A stretch of 64,000 bases of DNA, taken from the NCBI GenBank assembly GCA_023101885.1, contig JALPQD010000089.1:6309087-6373086 (forward strand). Direction: 5' to 3'. The stretch comes from Typhlomys cinereus (taxonomy: Eukaryota; Chordata; Mammalia; Rodentia; Platacanthomyidae). Positions within the stretch are counted from its first letter, which is position 1. The number at the start of each line of letters is the position of its first letter. The position numbers and the translations under genes are program-made. Below the pieces are notes generated by a model. The model was not told where the DNA came from and ran no database searches. It was given only the letters and a program-made list of their open reading frames with translations. Shown here piece after piece: positions 46,196 to 57,200 of this stretch.

Positions 46196-48640
46196 AAAAA
46201 GGAAAGAAATACATAGAAATAGGAAAGTTGGACCGAAGCAGGTGGGGAAGGTCACTGTGCTCGAAGAAGGTGAAAATCTGCTGTCCAGTCCTGCCAAACT
46301 TTATTCAGACATAAGGAATGATCAGGGGGCTGGGACTCCATATGCAAATCTTGGTGGGACTTATTATTGGAAGGAGATAGGAAAATGGAAGGCGCTCCTA
46401 GTTTCCAGTGCGTGCTCAGATGGGCAGCCTGGAGCCAGAGAATCAACATTCCTGATATCCAGCATGGGCCAGAGAGAGACACTTCCAGTAAACAGAAATC
46501 CGTAAGGTTTCAGGCTGCGGCTCCAGAGAGCCCCAGTGGATGGACGACCATTTCTGCACTTCAGTTTCCCATGGGACGCTGAAAGTCTTGTCTCCTCTCG
46601 CCCTTTCAGGCTTTTTATCGAGGACTAAGATTTCCTTTTCGGCCAGTGGCACGGACACACTACTTTCTGTCAGGTGGTTCTCTGCAGTGATGACTGTTGA
46701 AACCATGACCTCACACTCCTGTCTCCACCCTGATTTGCTTATTACCCCTCCCTTTCCTAACAGTCAGGCAGGCTCTGGGCCCCTCTTTCTTTGATCTATC
46801 TCCATATATAAGCAACCTTCCCCCACTTCCCATCTCTGCCCTTCTTACCATAGTAGACCCTAACACCATTGCCTGGGCCTCTGCCAGCTTGTACTGAGCA
46901 GCCTCCAGTCAGCCACAACATTTCAGTTTGGAAATGGTGACTTGTGCGTTTCTGAATCGTCAGCCATTTTTGCATGTGGTCCCTGACTGTGATATGACCA
47001 CGAAGCTGGGAGGTGGCCACCCTGGAGCACTGCTGCCCCCCGTATCCAGCCAGACCTTTCATGTCTTCTGTGCTGTTGCCTATTTTCCAGTCAGTGGTGG
47101 ACAGGAGTTTTCTCAGACCCTCTCTCTGCCTGCCATGTCCCTGCGTCAGATGCCCCGTCCTGCCCATAGAGTCACATGCTGCCCCCCTCCCAGCCTTGCC
47201 TACACTGTGTGGTCAACTCATTTGAGAACTGGGACATTCTAGGTACAGTTCCAAATTCTTAAAAAAAATATTAGCGCATCTTGCCACCCTCAGCCCACAC
47301 TGGCACCCGACACAAGCCTATATAGATGCTCTCTGACTCATGTCCCTGTAAACCTGTTTGGGGCGTAGCTCGGCAGGTTAGCCCGCACACTGCTCTGCAC
47401 TGAGAGAGAGGACCAGATCCGAAGTGCAAGGGTAGTGTCTACTAGCCGCAAGTGACGTTCATGCCATCGAGACCCACCATAAGTCGGGGACCACCCGCAG
47501 TCAGCCGCTGTCAGTGGTAGCCCCTCTCTTTTCCTCTCCGTGACACCACCTCCCACAGCAGATTTGCCTGCTCGCCTCTCACAGCGCGTGGCCTGGCTGT
47601 GGCCTGGAGATCAAGGACCTTCTCATCGAGGCCCTTCAGTCCCCTCTCATTCCCACCTCCTGCTCCCCAGAATTAGCACAGCACCCCACATCGTAGTAGC
47701 CTCTTATTATTTGTGTCCATGTCCAGGATGCTCTCCCTTACCTTCTGCTCCATGTGCGTCACCTCCTGTGGGGGGCCCTCCAGCCACTGTCTCCAGGGAC
47801 CTACCCTGTGTTCTACACCAATCTCCTCTCCCTCTTTTCTTTGTCTCTACCGCTAAGCCCTGGGGTCACAGGCCAGACTGACTTTCAGCTCCATGTCCTC
47901 TTGGTTCCTAAAAGAGGGCCCAGCGTACCCTGGGTACTTCCTCAATGTTAGTCAAATGAGGGTTACTGATAGGAGCAGCAATTACCTAGCACTTCCCCGG
48001 TACCAGGCCTGGTTCTGACACTTTGTGTGGATCAGTCGTTTCACCCCCATGCTGCGGCCCTGGGTCCCAGGCAGATCTGTTGAGCTTTGAGAAGAAAGAC
48101 ATGCTCAGGGTAACACAGTGCAGGGGTCCTGGTTGAGCACACACTCAGATCTCAACATGCCTCTCCAGAATAAAGGGGCCCAGTCAGGATAAGGGGGGGA
48201 GAGTCACCAAAAGGCATAGAGCATTTGAGTTGTGTAGACGCCCTTTTCCCCAGCAACACACCTTGTCCCCAGGGCCCAAGCACAGAGAAAGTGGCCCCCT
48301 TTGTCCTGTTACACACAGGAGTCGGTCTCCCCTGAGGCCTTAAGAATGGCATGCTTCAAGTATAACTGGCACACAGTACCAGCCTAGACTCCTCCCCACA
48401 TTTATTTAATAGGGCGCATTTGGTTTCCCACTCACCAAAGAGGACCTCTCGGCTGGCAAGACCAGCCCCTCCAAGTCAAGCTCCACCCGTGGGCCCGGGG
48501 TGTGTGGACCAAGGCTGCCGATGACATGTTTGCTGATGACATGTCTGTCATCTGCTCATGTTCAGTGCACGGGTGCATCCCACACGGCTGCATCAAGTCC
48601 CTTATAGACACAGATTCCCACCCTCCTCTCCCATTGCTCT

Positions 48641-48766
48641 GCGGATGAGGAAACGGAGACTTTGAGAAAATACCATTTGCTGACAGTCGCACCGAGGGGA
48701 AGAGAACCAGCCAAGATCTGAGCCAGGGACCTCCACCCTGGGGTCCGGATCTTAACCATCCAGTGG
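48641..48766 (-). mobile_element. MIR, antisense
   Basis: GCGGATGAGGAAACGGAGAC, ACCAGCCAAGATCTGAGCCA and GGTCCGGATCTTAACCATCC follow the antisense MIR order over most of the element. It is well preserved for such an old repeat. Confidence 0.75.
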
Positions 48767-49432
48767 CAAGGCAGGGCCGGGATCAAGTTCCCGTCAAGTT
48801 CACGTGTCTCCGTATTCCAGGGCTTCCTGGCTGTGGTGGGATTCTAGGAGGACAGCCGGAGGTGGGCTAACCCCACTGCCTGCTGACTGCTGACGCAGAC
48901 CTCGCTCCAGGCTGTGTTCTCTTGCCTCGTTCTATAGGCAGGAGATGGGGGTGGGGAAGAGAGGAATAGGGATAAGGGACCAGGACGAGGAGGAGAGCAC
49001 AGGGAATGGAAAAGGGGACAAGGGAGATGACATAAGGCGAGAACATCAACATTTGTTCAACTAGAAACGGAGCCTTCCCTGTTCCCAAGATGTTTGGTTC
49101 CATCCACAAGTTGCTGGGCCAGTGTGCACCATATGCCAGACCGTGTTGGGGACAAGCAAGGTCTCTGTCTTTATCTGGCATTCTGACAGAGGGGGGAACC
49201 CCCTCAAGAAGTGGGTGCAAATGTACACAGGTGAATCATAGGTGATATCCTTGGGTATTAAGTGCCGTGAAGAGGACATGATGTGGGGGTGCAATGGAGG
49301 ATTGTGGGGGTCCAAGAGAGGGCTCTTGGAAGGCCTGTCAGAGGACATTGGAAGGGACTCTGAGAAGAGCTGTGGCTTGCCAGCGCCCCTGCCCGCCGTA
49401 CCCGTCTCATTCATGTTATCTATTCTCTGCAG

Positions 49433-49494
49433 GTTTGACATCTACAGGAAGGTGCCAAAGGACCTTACGCAGCCAACGTACACCGGGGCCATTA
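49433..49494 (+). CDS. Ergic1: Ergic1 coding exon 2 (cytosolic N-terminal segment)
   Basis: This 62-bp exon completes the Arg codon begun in exon 1 and encodes FDIYRKVPKDLTQPTYTGAI (residues 8-27). It ends on the first base of the next Ile codon. The acceptor is a pyrimidine-rich stretch ending TCTCTGCAG at 49432, with a plausible branch adenine near 49409. The donor is A|GTGAGT at 49495. The segment is the short cytosolic part just before the first membrane span. It carries the F-D-x-Y-x-K-x-P-x-D-L pattern that I associate with the ERGIC/Erv41-Erv46 family N-terminus. Skipping this exon would shift the frame, since 62 is not a multiple of 3. The nearest coding neighbours are exon 1, 44.5 kb upstream, and exon 3, 5.3 kb downstream. 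The flanking intron shows no similarity to the protein. Confidence 0.95.
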
Positions 49495-49720
49495 GTGAGT
49501 AGCCGTCTTGCCACTGACCCTAACTTCTGCCTGCACCTGGGTACCCACATGTTTGCTCTGTTCAGAGACATGGAGGGAGGAAAGGAAAGACAGATGGGAG
49601 GAGCACATGCCATGCATCTCATTGGCTCCTCCCCTGTTTGCCCATTGAGTGTCTGCTCCTAGAAGATGCCTAAGAAATCACAGGTTAAGGATCCCTGACA
49701 ACCTAAAACCCAAGCTGTTT

Positions 49721-49785
49721 TTCTTAGCAATGCTGGGCATTGAACTCAGGGATTGCCACTAAGCTATGTCCAAAGCTCTCCAAGC
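49721..49785 (-). mobile_element. ID-like SINE remnant, antisense
   Basis: AGCAATGCTGGGCATTGAAC, TCAGGGATT and GCCACTAAGCTATGTCC are antisense B-box and A-box regions of an ID-type SINE. It lies in intron 2, 230 bases after exon 2. Confidence 0.6.
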
Positions 49786-51194
49786 ACTGACTTACACTGG
49801 CCTTATGTGACAACGGACATGCGAGACACAGGTGCACTGAACGTGCTACCTTCAGGCTGTGTGTACGAGGTTCAGGTGAGACGTGAATTTCTTGTTCAGT
49901 TCCATTCCCGCCATATATGTCCCGCTCTTCTAAAAATCTAAAAAACAAAATCCAAGATCCAAAGGCCTTCTGGGCTCAAGCAATCCACATTCAATCTGCT
50001 GGAGCCACTCGGGGAGAAAAACTGGATTAGGGGTGAGGGAAACACTTCCTTTCCCCATTGTGCCTTTGAAATGATTTGAGTTTTCACATAAGCACTTTTC
50101 TGCCCCTTTAAAAGATTGCAAACTCACCCTGACTGGTTTCTGCCGACCATTCTCCCATGAAAGGAAGCAGGGGTCCTTGAGAAGGGGCACAAAATGTGCG
50201 ATCAGACTGATGTGTGTCTGCGTGGCCAGAAGGCCAAAGACCAAACCTGGAGAACACGGACTGTAGACGACCGCTATTGGTGTGGAGCACAAAAGATTAG
50301 GAGGAGGCCCTTGAGTCTGGGCATAAATGAAGGAGGAGAGGAGATGGGGCTGCCTAATATTCCAGTAACCTCCGGGGGTGCCTCTGCAGGCGCCTGCCCA
50401 CCCAAGAGGGAAGGTTAACCGCCTTCAAGCGTGCCTAGGAACGCAGAGTAGAGCGGGAAACAGCAGCTTTCCTGCAGGCACCCTGGAGACACCACCTCAC
50501 GCGTCGAGGAAGCTGATGTCACAGCCCCTGCAGTGATGTGCGCCTGCCTCTGTGAAGCTGCCACCCAGGTTGAGGGCGAGAACACGGGACCATCCCAGAT
50601 GGGCGGGGCTTGCACAGGATGCCTGAGCAGTGGACGCCGGGCGGGACAAGGCCTTGACGAGCCAGAGAAAACAGAGGAGCTGCTGTGGATGCAGAAGGCC
50701 TCGGGATGAGAGATGGGGGGATGAATATGGTACAGGGCAGGGCGAGGAGTTCCGCATCCGTGCTCAGGCCCCGTGTGGATGGAATGCTGTTATGTTAGAT
50801 GTGAACACAGGGATGCCAGACAAAGCCACGCGGACACTGCCCTGTCCGTGTGTCCATCTCTACTCCACAACGGAAAACACTCAGAACAACACAACGGAAT
50901 AATACTCAGAATGGAGCAGGCCGTGGCAAGCAGCCTGAGACGCACATTTCACTGCTTGCAGAAGAGGGTCAGGACTAGGCCTGGCGTGGGCTCCCCGATT
51001 CTTGGTATGAGAGAGACTCTCCCCACCCAGTGCCCCGGCCCTGTGGCCTGAGTCACTCTCAGGCGACCCCCCACCCACTCTCTCAGTCTTCTCCCACCGG
51101 GTTCTCGAAACTCCAGCTGCCTTCTGGAGCGCGGGGGAAGGAGCCAGCCTGGCCTGCGTGCCGCCTGAGCCCTCCTGTCAGGAAGAGCTGAGTG

Positions 51195-51300
51195 CTCCCT
51201 CCTTTGAAGCTCAGTTTCCCCATGTGAAGAGGGAGGGAGATAAAAGTTGTTCAGGGAAGGACATATGACAAGCCCTCAGCACACAGGGAGCTGCTAGGAT
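51195..51300 (+). mobile_element. MIR fragment
   Basis: AAGCTCAGTTTCCCCATGTG followed by AAGAGGGAGGGAGATAAAAG and CAAGCCCTCAGCACACAGGG matches the MIR 3' part (CCTCAGTTTCCTCATCTG ... GTGCCTGGCACATAG). Confidence 0.6.
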
Positions 51301-51345
51301 CAGAGCCATCCCATGAGGGTGTGTGACCCAAGAAACTGAAAAACT

Positions 51346-51421
51346 CCATACCTTGCCCTCCTGTGGAAACGCCATACCTTGCCCTCCTGTGGAAACGCCA
51401 TACCTTGCCCTCTTGTAGAAA
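51346..51421. repeat. Tandem repeat, three 26-bp units
   Basis: CCATACCTTGCCCTCCTGTG then GAAACG repeats three times (51346, 51372, 51398). The first two units are identical over almost their full length. Confidence 0.95.
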
Positions 51422-52079
51422 GACCGTTATAGGACCTGAGGGAGGAAAGGTCTTTGCTTAGACCACATGGAGCGAGTCTCCTGCCCCTCGCTGCCACCAC
51501 CGAGCAGCTTGGCCACTTCCGTCCACAGATCTGCAGTCTTCGTTCCCTGCAGATCTGAGCGGCCAGGCTGTTGCGTACCCTCTGCAAGTCCAAAAGAGTC
51601 TGGCAGTGATGCCCCCTGCCATCGTCTTATATATGGGGGGGGCAGTTGTGATGTTCTTCCTCCTCTTTTCGCTGTGATACACCACGCATGCCTTCCACAC
51701 CCACCATCTACAGCTCTGCCTTCCCTAGCCATGCTCCACAGCCCCCAAGAGTAGCCATTCTGATTCCTGTCTGTTGCCGTTACAGACGTCCTTGCTCGTG
51801 CCTCCCCACGTCCTGTCAGGTCGCTCCTGGGGGAGGAAGCCCAGGGTCACAGGAAGCGTACACGTAGCCATGGAGAAGGTCCCGCCGGTCAGCCCTCAAG
51901 GGGAGGCATGAGGCCCGGGCAGCCAGCCCTTAGCTACGGTTAGCGCACAAATATTTATTAACCCGGGTCGGCCCTGCGCCAAGTGCGGAGACTGTGCAGA
52001 TGAATGGGCCTTTTGCTCTCCGTCCTTGAGGCCACGCATCCGACTCAGACATGCTCCATTGCATAGCCCTGGGATAAGT

Positions 52080-52165
52080 GCTATTAATAACTGAAGGAGA
52101 AAACGAGATTCAGAGACTACATAGCCCTGTGACCTTGGACAAATTTCTTGACCCTCTAGCAGGCT
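52080..52165. mobile_element. Mosaic of MIR-like fragments
   Basis: An antisense-type piece (CTGAAGGAGAAAACGAGATT CAG) abuts a sense-type piece (CTGTGACCTTGGACAAATTT CTTGACC). Both are MIR-core motifs. The arrangement suggests two overlapping old insertions or a rearranged copy. Confidence 0.4.
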
Positions 52166-52784
52166 AGGGGTCTTAGATTATGCCCCCTCCGTTGGTTACA
52201 CTCACTTCCTGCTAGCCAGCATTCTCCTGGGGTCGCATTCCAACTGTCCAGGCCCTGAGTCAGTTTGAGAAGGCAGAGAACCTCTGAGCCTTCTTGCCCA
52301 AACATGGACCGAAAGACTTCACCCAGCGTCAGACTGAAATTCTTCCTACCTGCTTCCATGATTGTTCATTCACTCGTTCAGCAAATATTATTCTGTGCTT
52401 GCTGTGAGCCTGACATTATGCTTGGCCACAGCGCTACTGAGGTCCTGTCTCTGCATGCTTCATCCTAAATCCCAACTACACAGAGCCTGTCTCTGGGCCC
52501 CTAGGCTGGAACAGAATCGGAGCACTGCAGAGTAAAGCAAGGATGATCTGGGCCTTAGTCTCAGCTGACTTAACCTCTCCACCTGCTGGGCCGACCCAAA
52601 CCTTGAAAAGCATCCAGCTTTCAAAAGGAGGCCTCCCCCTCACACACTCCGATGCAGGTAGTTAGAACTTGTTGGGTCTATCTGCAGGTATGGACCAGGG
52701 AGGACAGGTCACTGTCAGAAAACCTTCCTGTTTTATGTACTGTGGCATCCAAAAGAGTGAGGAGAGGGTGGCAGGAATGATGCC

Positions 52785-52946
52785 GAGAGCCAGCAAGATA
52801 CCTCAGCAGGTGAAGTGCCCGCATGTATACCTGGTGACCCGAGTTCAATTCCTGGAAGCCCGAAATGTAGGAGAGAACTATCTTCCTAAAAGCATCCTTT
52901 GACTTCCATGCACATGTTGCCCCCCCCTTAAATAGAAAAAAAAAAG
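52785..52946 (+). mobile_element. B3-like SINE with A-tail
   Basis: A tRNA-like head (GAGCCAGCAAGATACCTCAG), a B-box GAGTTCAATTCCTGGAAGCC, then CCTTTGACTTCCATGCACAT and a tail of C-rich then A-rich sequence give the sense order of B2/B3-type SINEs. No clear duplication was found. Confidence 0.65.
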
Positions 52947-53324
52947 TTTGAAGTGATGCTGAAATGTGAGTCCTGGGTGACCCCTGGCCAGAGAGGTGCA
53001 AGGCCCCAGTTGCAGGATGCTCCACGTGCTTGGGGAGTCTTCCCCAGTAACACCACCACAGGCGAGGGGAGACCAGGAGCCTGGAACTGGGTTGGTAGCT
53101 GAGCTGCTCTAGTGTTCTGCAGCTGGAGAAGACGTGAGGTTAATTTCCGGGCTATAAACAAAACAGGACAGAACACGGCCACCATGTAAACTAATAGGGG
53201 ACCTGTTTAAACACACATTTCTGAGTAGGCAAAGCATGGCCGAAGGCGTGTCTGCTGCGCTACTATTTAGAGGGAGGAGGAATGTGTGCGTGCACGTATG
53301 CGAGTACGCACATGCGTGCGCCCC

Positions 53325-53478
53325 TTTTTGTTTTAATTTGTTTGGGTTTGTTTAAGACAGCTACTCTGTAGCCCTGGCTGGCCTGGAATGTGACGTGTGG
53401 TCCAGGCTTGCCTTGAAGTTTCATTGATCCCCCCAACTCTCTTTAATGCTAGGGTTACAGATGTGTGCCACCGGGTCT
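53325..53478 (-). mobile_element. B1-like SINE, antisense
   Basis: TTTAAGACAGCTACTCTGTA, GCCCTGGCTGGCCTGGAATG and GCTAGGGTTACAGATGTGTG are the antisense B1 landmarks, preceded by a T-rich tail. Confidence 0.8.
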
Positions 53479-54837
53479 TACCAATATGTATTTATTTACA
53501 CTACGTAGTTTATTATGTAGTATCTGACATATATATTATGTATAACATGTTAATACATAATGGCTTGTGCATGCATTAATATTTTCATAGATGCTTCTTT
53601 GCCCAGCTGGAACATTTTCTTTATAATATGCACATTACCTAATTTTTTAAAAAAATATAAACCCTTTAAATGTTGTGCTCTATAGCTTTTTCAAATTGTG
53701 GCAGAGGTTAGGAATATGCTGGTGTCCGTCTCTATGACTACGGTCTTGGTGGGTAGTTTGAGGGATACCTTGTCTTCACTCGCAGCCCAAGTTCTCAGGG
53801 AATTTTTCCTGGGTTCCCTGGCTATAGAGGACAGGAGTTCCAGACCCCTCTTCTCTCTAGCCTCCACATCTGTACTCTGGCGCTGGGCCCGAGTCGTGGC
53901 ATGGATGGTAGTGGTGGGTTATTAGCATTCCGCCATAGGGTGTGCGGCAGGTGCTCAGCAAATACTAGGTCTTCCCCACTCAGAATGCATCTTTGACTAT
54001 TCGCTATGAAGACAGACAGAAAGTTAGGGAGAGGGTAGACACATGAATGGGCTGGAGATGTTCCCCTACTATGAAGATAGTATGTCCCAGTGATCTCATT
54101 ATAAGCTTTAAATGCCGTCAGTTGAAATTACTGAATTCTAACCCACCGCACAACCCAGCTCAGCCTGGTGGTTCATGGTGGGTGGGGCGCTTGATTGTCT
54201 CTCTGGTGATTGGCAGCTGACCAGGAGGTGCTGATTGCTATACCTGGCCAGTATCGCGACAGGCTGTACTTTTATCACTGATTGGGGAAAAGGGCCCAGT
54301 GACCACCAGGCTTATGCTTAATGTCTTCACTTGCACCCCACAGCAAAGCGGGAAAAGGCCCAAGTGGGATCGCCCTAACTTGCAGATCAGAGGCAGCCTC
54401 AGTATGAAGGTGGCGGATGGGAATAGTGGGGACTGTAGCAAACCGGTGGGCTCAGATTCTGGATGGTTCTGGCTGGAACATCTCCCAGATTGTTCCACTT
54501 GGACCCTAGATGGTCAAGCACGTGTCACCTAAGCTAAGCAGAACATCTTGTGGCCACCAGTTCATAACCTCACCTAACGCTGGCCTGGGAGTCAACAAGC
54601 TCTAGGGGAATCAAGCGCCCAGGCCTCTACAGGAGAGGCTGCTCTGACCCAAGCCAGGCCAGTTCCAACTTTCTGGGGGTTCATCCTGAAGCCATGAGTG
54701 AGAAGGATCTTTGGGGTCTCTGGAAAGGGATCCCGCCCTGTCCGTATCCTGGAGCCCCCAATCAGCTTTTCCCTGGGGTGGCTGGAGAACAGGTACAGCG
54801 CCTCCCCTCTAACTGTGACCTCTTGTGTGTCTCACAG

Positions 54838-54910
54838 TCTCTGTCTGCTGCTGCCTCTTCATCCTTTTCCTCTTCCTGTCGGAGCTCACTGGATTCATCA
54901 CAACAGAAGT
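54838..54910 (+). CDS. Ergic1: Ergic1 coding exon 3 (first transmembrane segment)
   Basis: This 73-bp exon supplies the last two bases of Ile-28, then SVCCCLFILFLFLSELTGF and ITTE, and ends on GT of the next Val codon. The hydrophobic run from about residue 26 to 42, including a Cys-Cys-Cys cluster, is the first of the two membrane spans known for ERGIC1. The following SELTGFITTE begins the lumenal region. The acceptor is TGTGTCTCACAG at 54837, with a CTAAC branch-point motif at 54809-54813 about 25 bases upstream. The donor is GT|GTAAGT at 54911. Joined to exons 1 and 2 the frame stays open for 51 codons plus two bases. From memory the human protein has Ile rather than Val at residue 30, a conservative change. 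Exon 4 should begin with G and encode the lumenal VNELY region. I did not find it before the window ends, so the gene is cut by the window edge. Confidence 0.95.
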
Positions 54911-55818
54911 GTAAGTCATTCTTCCCTGGCGGGCAGCGTGGGCTTTCTGGGACGCGGATGGGAAGAGGGAGGAGTGTTGACAAAGGCAGAATCCTGCAAC
55001 TATTTTGCTTCTGTTTTCTGCCCCAGCCCCAGCTGCTCTCCTGTTTTATAGGCGGGTTTTGAACTTGGAGCAAAGTTGGATGTGGCTGTCAAAGTGAAGA
55101 GAGCGATTGGGACCCCTATGGTCCAGGTTCCCCAAATGGACCAAATCACTCACTCTTTGCTACAGGACCTGAGTTTGACCCACGCTCTTCCTTCCCCAAG
55201 ATCATGTGAAGTTGTAGCGAGGGGGAGGGACGTCAGAGAACCCTGGTGGGCTTCTTTAAAGAGAGCCAGGATCCCAACGTCAGGCTGGGCTCCTCCCAGA
55301 AACCCCTCCCGTTTCTCAGGCCTGCACTTGGGAGGACTGAGTGTGGCTTCCACAGCAGCGAGAATCTTCTCGGTCATCCATCCCGATTCCAAAATGATGT
55401 CTCCACAGCCTGGTAAATCCTCGGCATGGTCTGGCTCCGGCTTCAGGCTTCAAAGCCTCTTTGTGGTTGTATCCGTGAACCGTGAGGTCATCCGGGCTGA
55501 GCCCTGGCACCCCCCCTTCTGCCCAGCCCTGGAATTTTCTTTTCCAACTCATGGAAAATTTTGGCCTCCTCAGCCACAAGACAATAGGAAGCTAAAACCT
55601 GGCGCTTGGTCAGGCTGGCTTAAGTTACCACCTTTAGCCCCAAATAGGCGCTCGGTAGGGAAGACGCCGAGGCTGCTGGAGGTGGGGGAACTTGCCCATT
55701 TAGGACCCCCGAGCCCACGGAGGCAGACATGCTTGCTTCTGGATACTGCTTCCTGCCCTGCATTGTGCTCAGCATTTGCCTCTCTGGGGCCGTGACCCTG
55801 TTTTTTGACCCGGGGGCC

Positions 55819-55940
55819 ATGCAGTCTAGTGGGAAGAGCACAAGCGTGGCATTGGGAGACCCAGGCCTCCGCTTGCTTCTACCTTGCTGTGTGTGACTCC
55901 GATCAAGTTGCTGAGCCCCTCTGCGTCTGCGTTGCTGGCC
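55819..55940 (+). mobile_element. MIR, sense
   Basis: ATGCAGTCTAGTGGGAAGAG, CATTGGGAGACCCAGGCCTC and GTGTGTGACTCCGATCAAGT then TGCTGAGCCCCTCTG follow the MIR consensus from its tRNA-like start through the core. Confidence 0.65.
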
Positions 55941-56600
55941 ACATGGGAGGCCGAGCAGGATCCGCCCCTCGTGGCTCTGGGGACGCTCTGTCTGCTGGTA
56001 TGGCTGACTCTTGTCCATGGGGAGCAGTGATCCTCTCATCCAAAGAGCGTCTTCTCTGCATGTTGGTCGCCTCTGGGGGGGGCGCTCCCTCATGTGCTAG
56101 GGATGGGAATAGGGAGAGAAGCAAGATGCTGAGGCTCACTGATGTGAGACGCTCAGGGTGGGCCCGGCAGACTTTGCAAGATCCCCTCAGACCACGCCCT
56201 ACTCTGGGATGAGGCTACACTACAGTCCCATCATGTTCCCAGTGAAGCAAGAACAGAACGTCCATAACAAGTGCAAAGGCCCTGAGGCAGAAAATGCCTG
56301 GTGTGTGCTAAGAACAGTCGGAGAAAAATGAACGAGTAGGGGAGAGACGGTAAAATAGGAAAAGCCACAGTCCTATAATTTCGGAGTTCACTCCAGGGGC
56401 ACAGGCCAGGCCTGCTAGTTCACCACTGCATGTGTCTGCGAGGTGCTGGCTCTGGACACAATCTACGGGAAGACCAGCTAGACACAGTTGTTCCCCAGCT
56501 GCCTTAGAAACCAGCTTAGGATCCACTGAACACGGAACCCCCAGATGCTCCGTCCCTGGGGTGTGGCAGCACATTTCCGTCAAGTCCCCAGGCACCTTCT

Positions 56601-56714
56601 TTGCTTTGGTTTCCGAGACAGGGTCTCCCTCTGCAGCCCAGACTCTGCTCAAACTCACAATCCTGCTGCCTCAGCCTCCCAAGAGCCGGGGTTGCAGCCG
56701 CCTCCTCACCCAGC
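56601..56714 (-). mobile_element. B1-like SINE, antisense
   Basis: TTTCCGAGACAGGGTCTCCC, GCAGCCCAGACTCTGCTC, CAATCCTGCTGCCTCAGCCT and CCGGGGTTGCAGCCG match antisense B1. Confidence 0.8.
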
Positions 56715-57051
56715 CCTCCGTTCTTGATTTCGTGGAAGTAAATCATGCAATAGAAACGCTGCTCGAGTTGCCGTGAGCCTGTTGAGGAAACAGTTTTATC
56801 TGAAGTCGGTTCAATCTGTGGAAACAGAGAGCCGAGGGCACTCGACCCCTGGAGCTGCAGGATGCGGGGAGCTGCAGGGATGTGGCGCGTGGTACCGTGA
56901 GGACTGGACAATGCGCGGCTGCAGGTTTCTCAGCCCGGTCAGTCCTTGCGGACTCTGCCATCAGTCAGGCCTTGTCTCCTGTGTCCGGCACACCTCTTCT
57001 GGCAGCATCAGGTGCCCGTATAATCTGCACATAGTCAATGTCAATATCCTT

Positions 57052-57052
<1 letters not shown>

Positions 57053-57082
<30 letters not shown>
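57053..57082. repeat. (CA)n microsatellite
   Basis: A pure CA run of about 15 units is not attached to a recognisable SINE body. It is followed by CCTTTATTTAAG. Confidence 0.9.
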
Positions 57083-57088
<6 letters not shown>

Positions 57089-57192
57089 ATTTAAGAAGTG
57101 ATCTCCTTGGCCACCTGTGGCACCAGAGGGGGCCTTAGCTCAGCCCAGGGAGGGCGCGAGGCACCAAGGCAGGCTGCAGACAGAGCGAATTC

Positions 57193-57200
57193 TGACGTCA
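57193..57200. promoter_or_regulatory. Palindromic CRE motif TGACGTCA
   Basis: This is an exact CRE core in intron 3. Function is not shown. Confidence 0.3.

Larger units (their letters stand above)
4934..49432 (+). other. Ergic1: Ergic1 intron 1 (44.5 kb)
   Basis: This is a GT-AG intron in phase 2 between coding exons 1 and 2. It makes up about 70 percent of the window. I found no further coding exon that would join in frame. The content is unique intronic DNA broken by the SINE, LINE-1 and LTR remnants listed separately. Stretches in which I recognise no gene and at most single short repeats include roughly 5080-6790, 7150-7790, 7890-8780, 9945-11260, 13320-15210, 18090-19830, 20020-21750, 22075-28090, 30500-35120 apart from the SINE at 32.2 kb, 42140-43000, 44665-45580 and 46210-48640. 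An alternative first exon in this intron cannot be excluded from sequence alone. Confidence 0.85.
49495..54837 (+). other. Ergic1: Ergic1 intron 2 (5.3 kb)
   Basis: This phase-1 GT-AG intron lies between coding exons 2 and 3. The donor is GTGAGT and the acceptor CTCACAG. It holds an ID-like SINE remnant near its start, a three-unit 26-bp tandem repeat, MIR-like fragments, a B3-like SINE and a B1-like SINE, all listed separately. It is less repeat-dense than intron 1. No coding similarity was seen outside the exons. An AT-rich patch of TATA/ATGTA dinucleotides at about 53480-53570 follows the B1 element. Confidence 0.85.

Noticed and set aside
55076..55795. Longest open frame in the window (239 codons, + strand, intron 3)
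   Set aside because: It is not in frame with Ergic1 exon 3, has no recognisable domain or codon pattern, and lies in moderately GC-rich intron where such lengths arise by chance.
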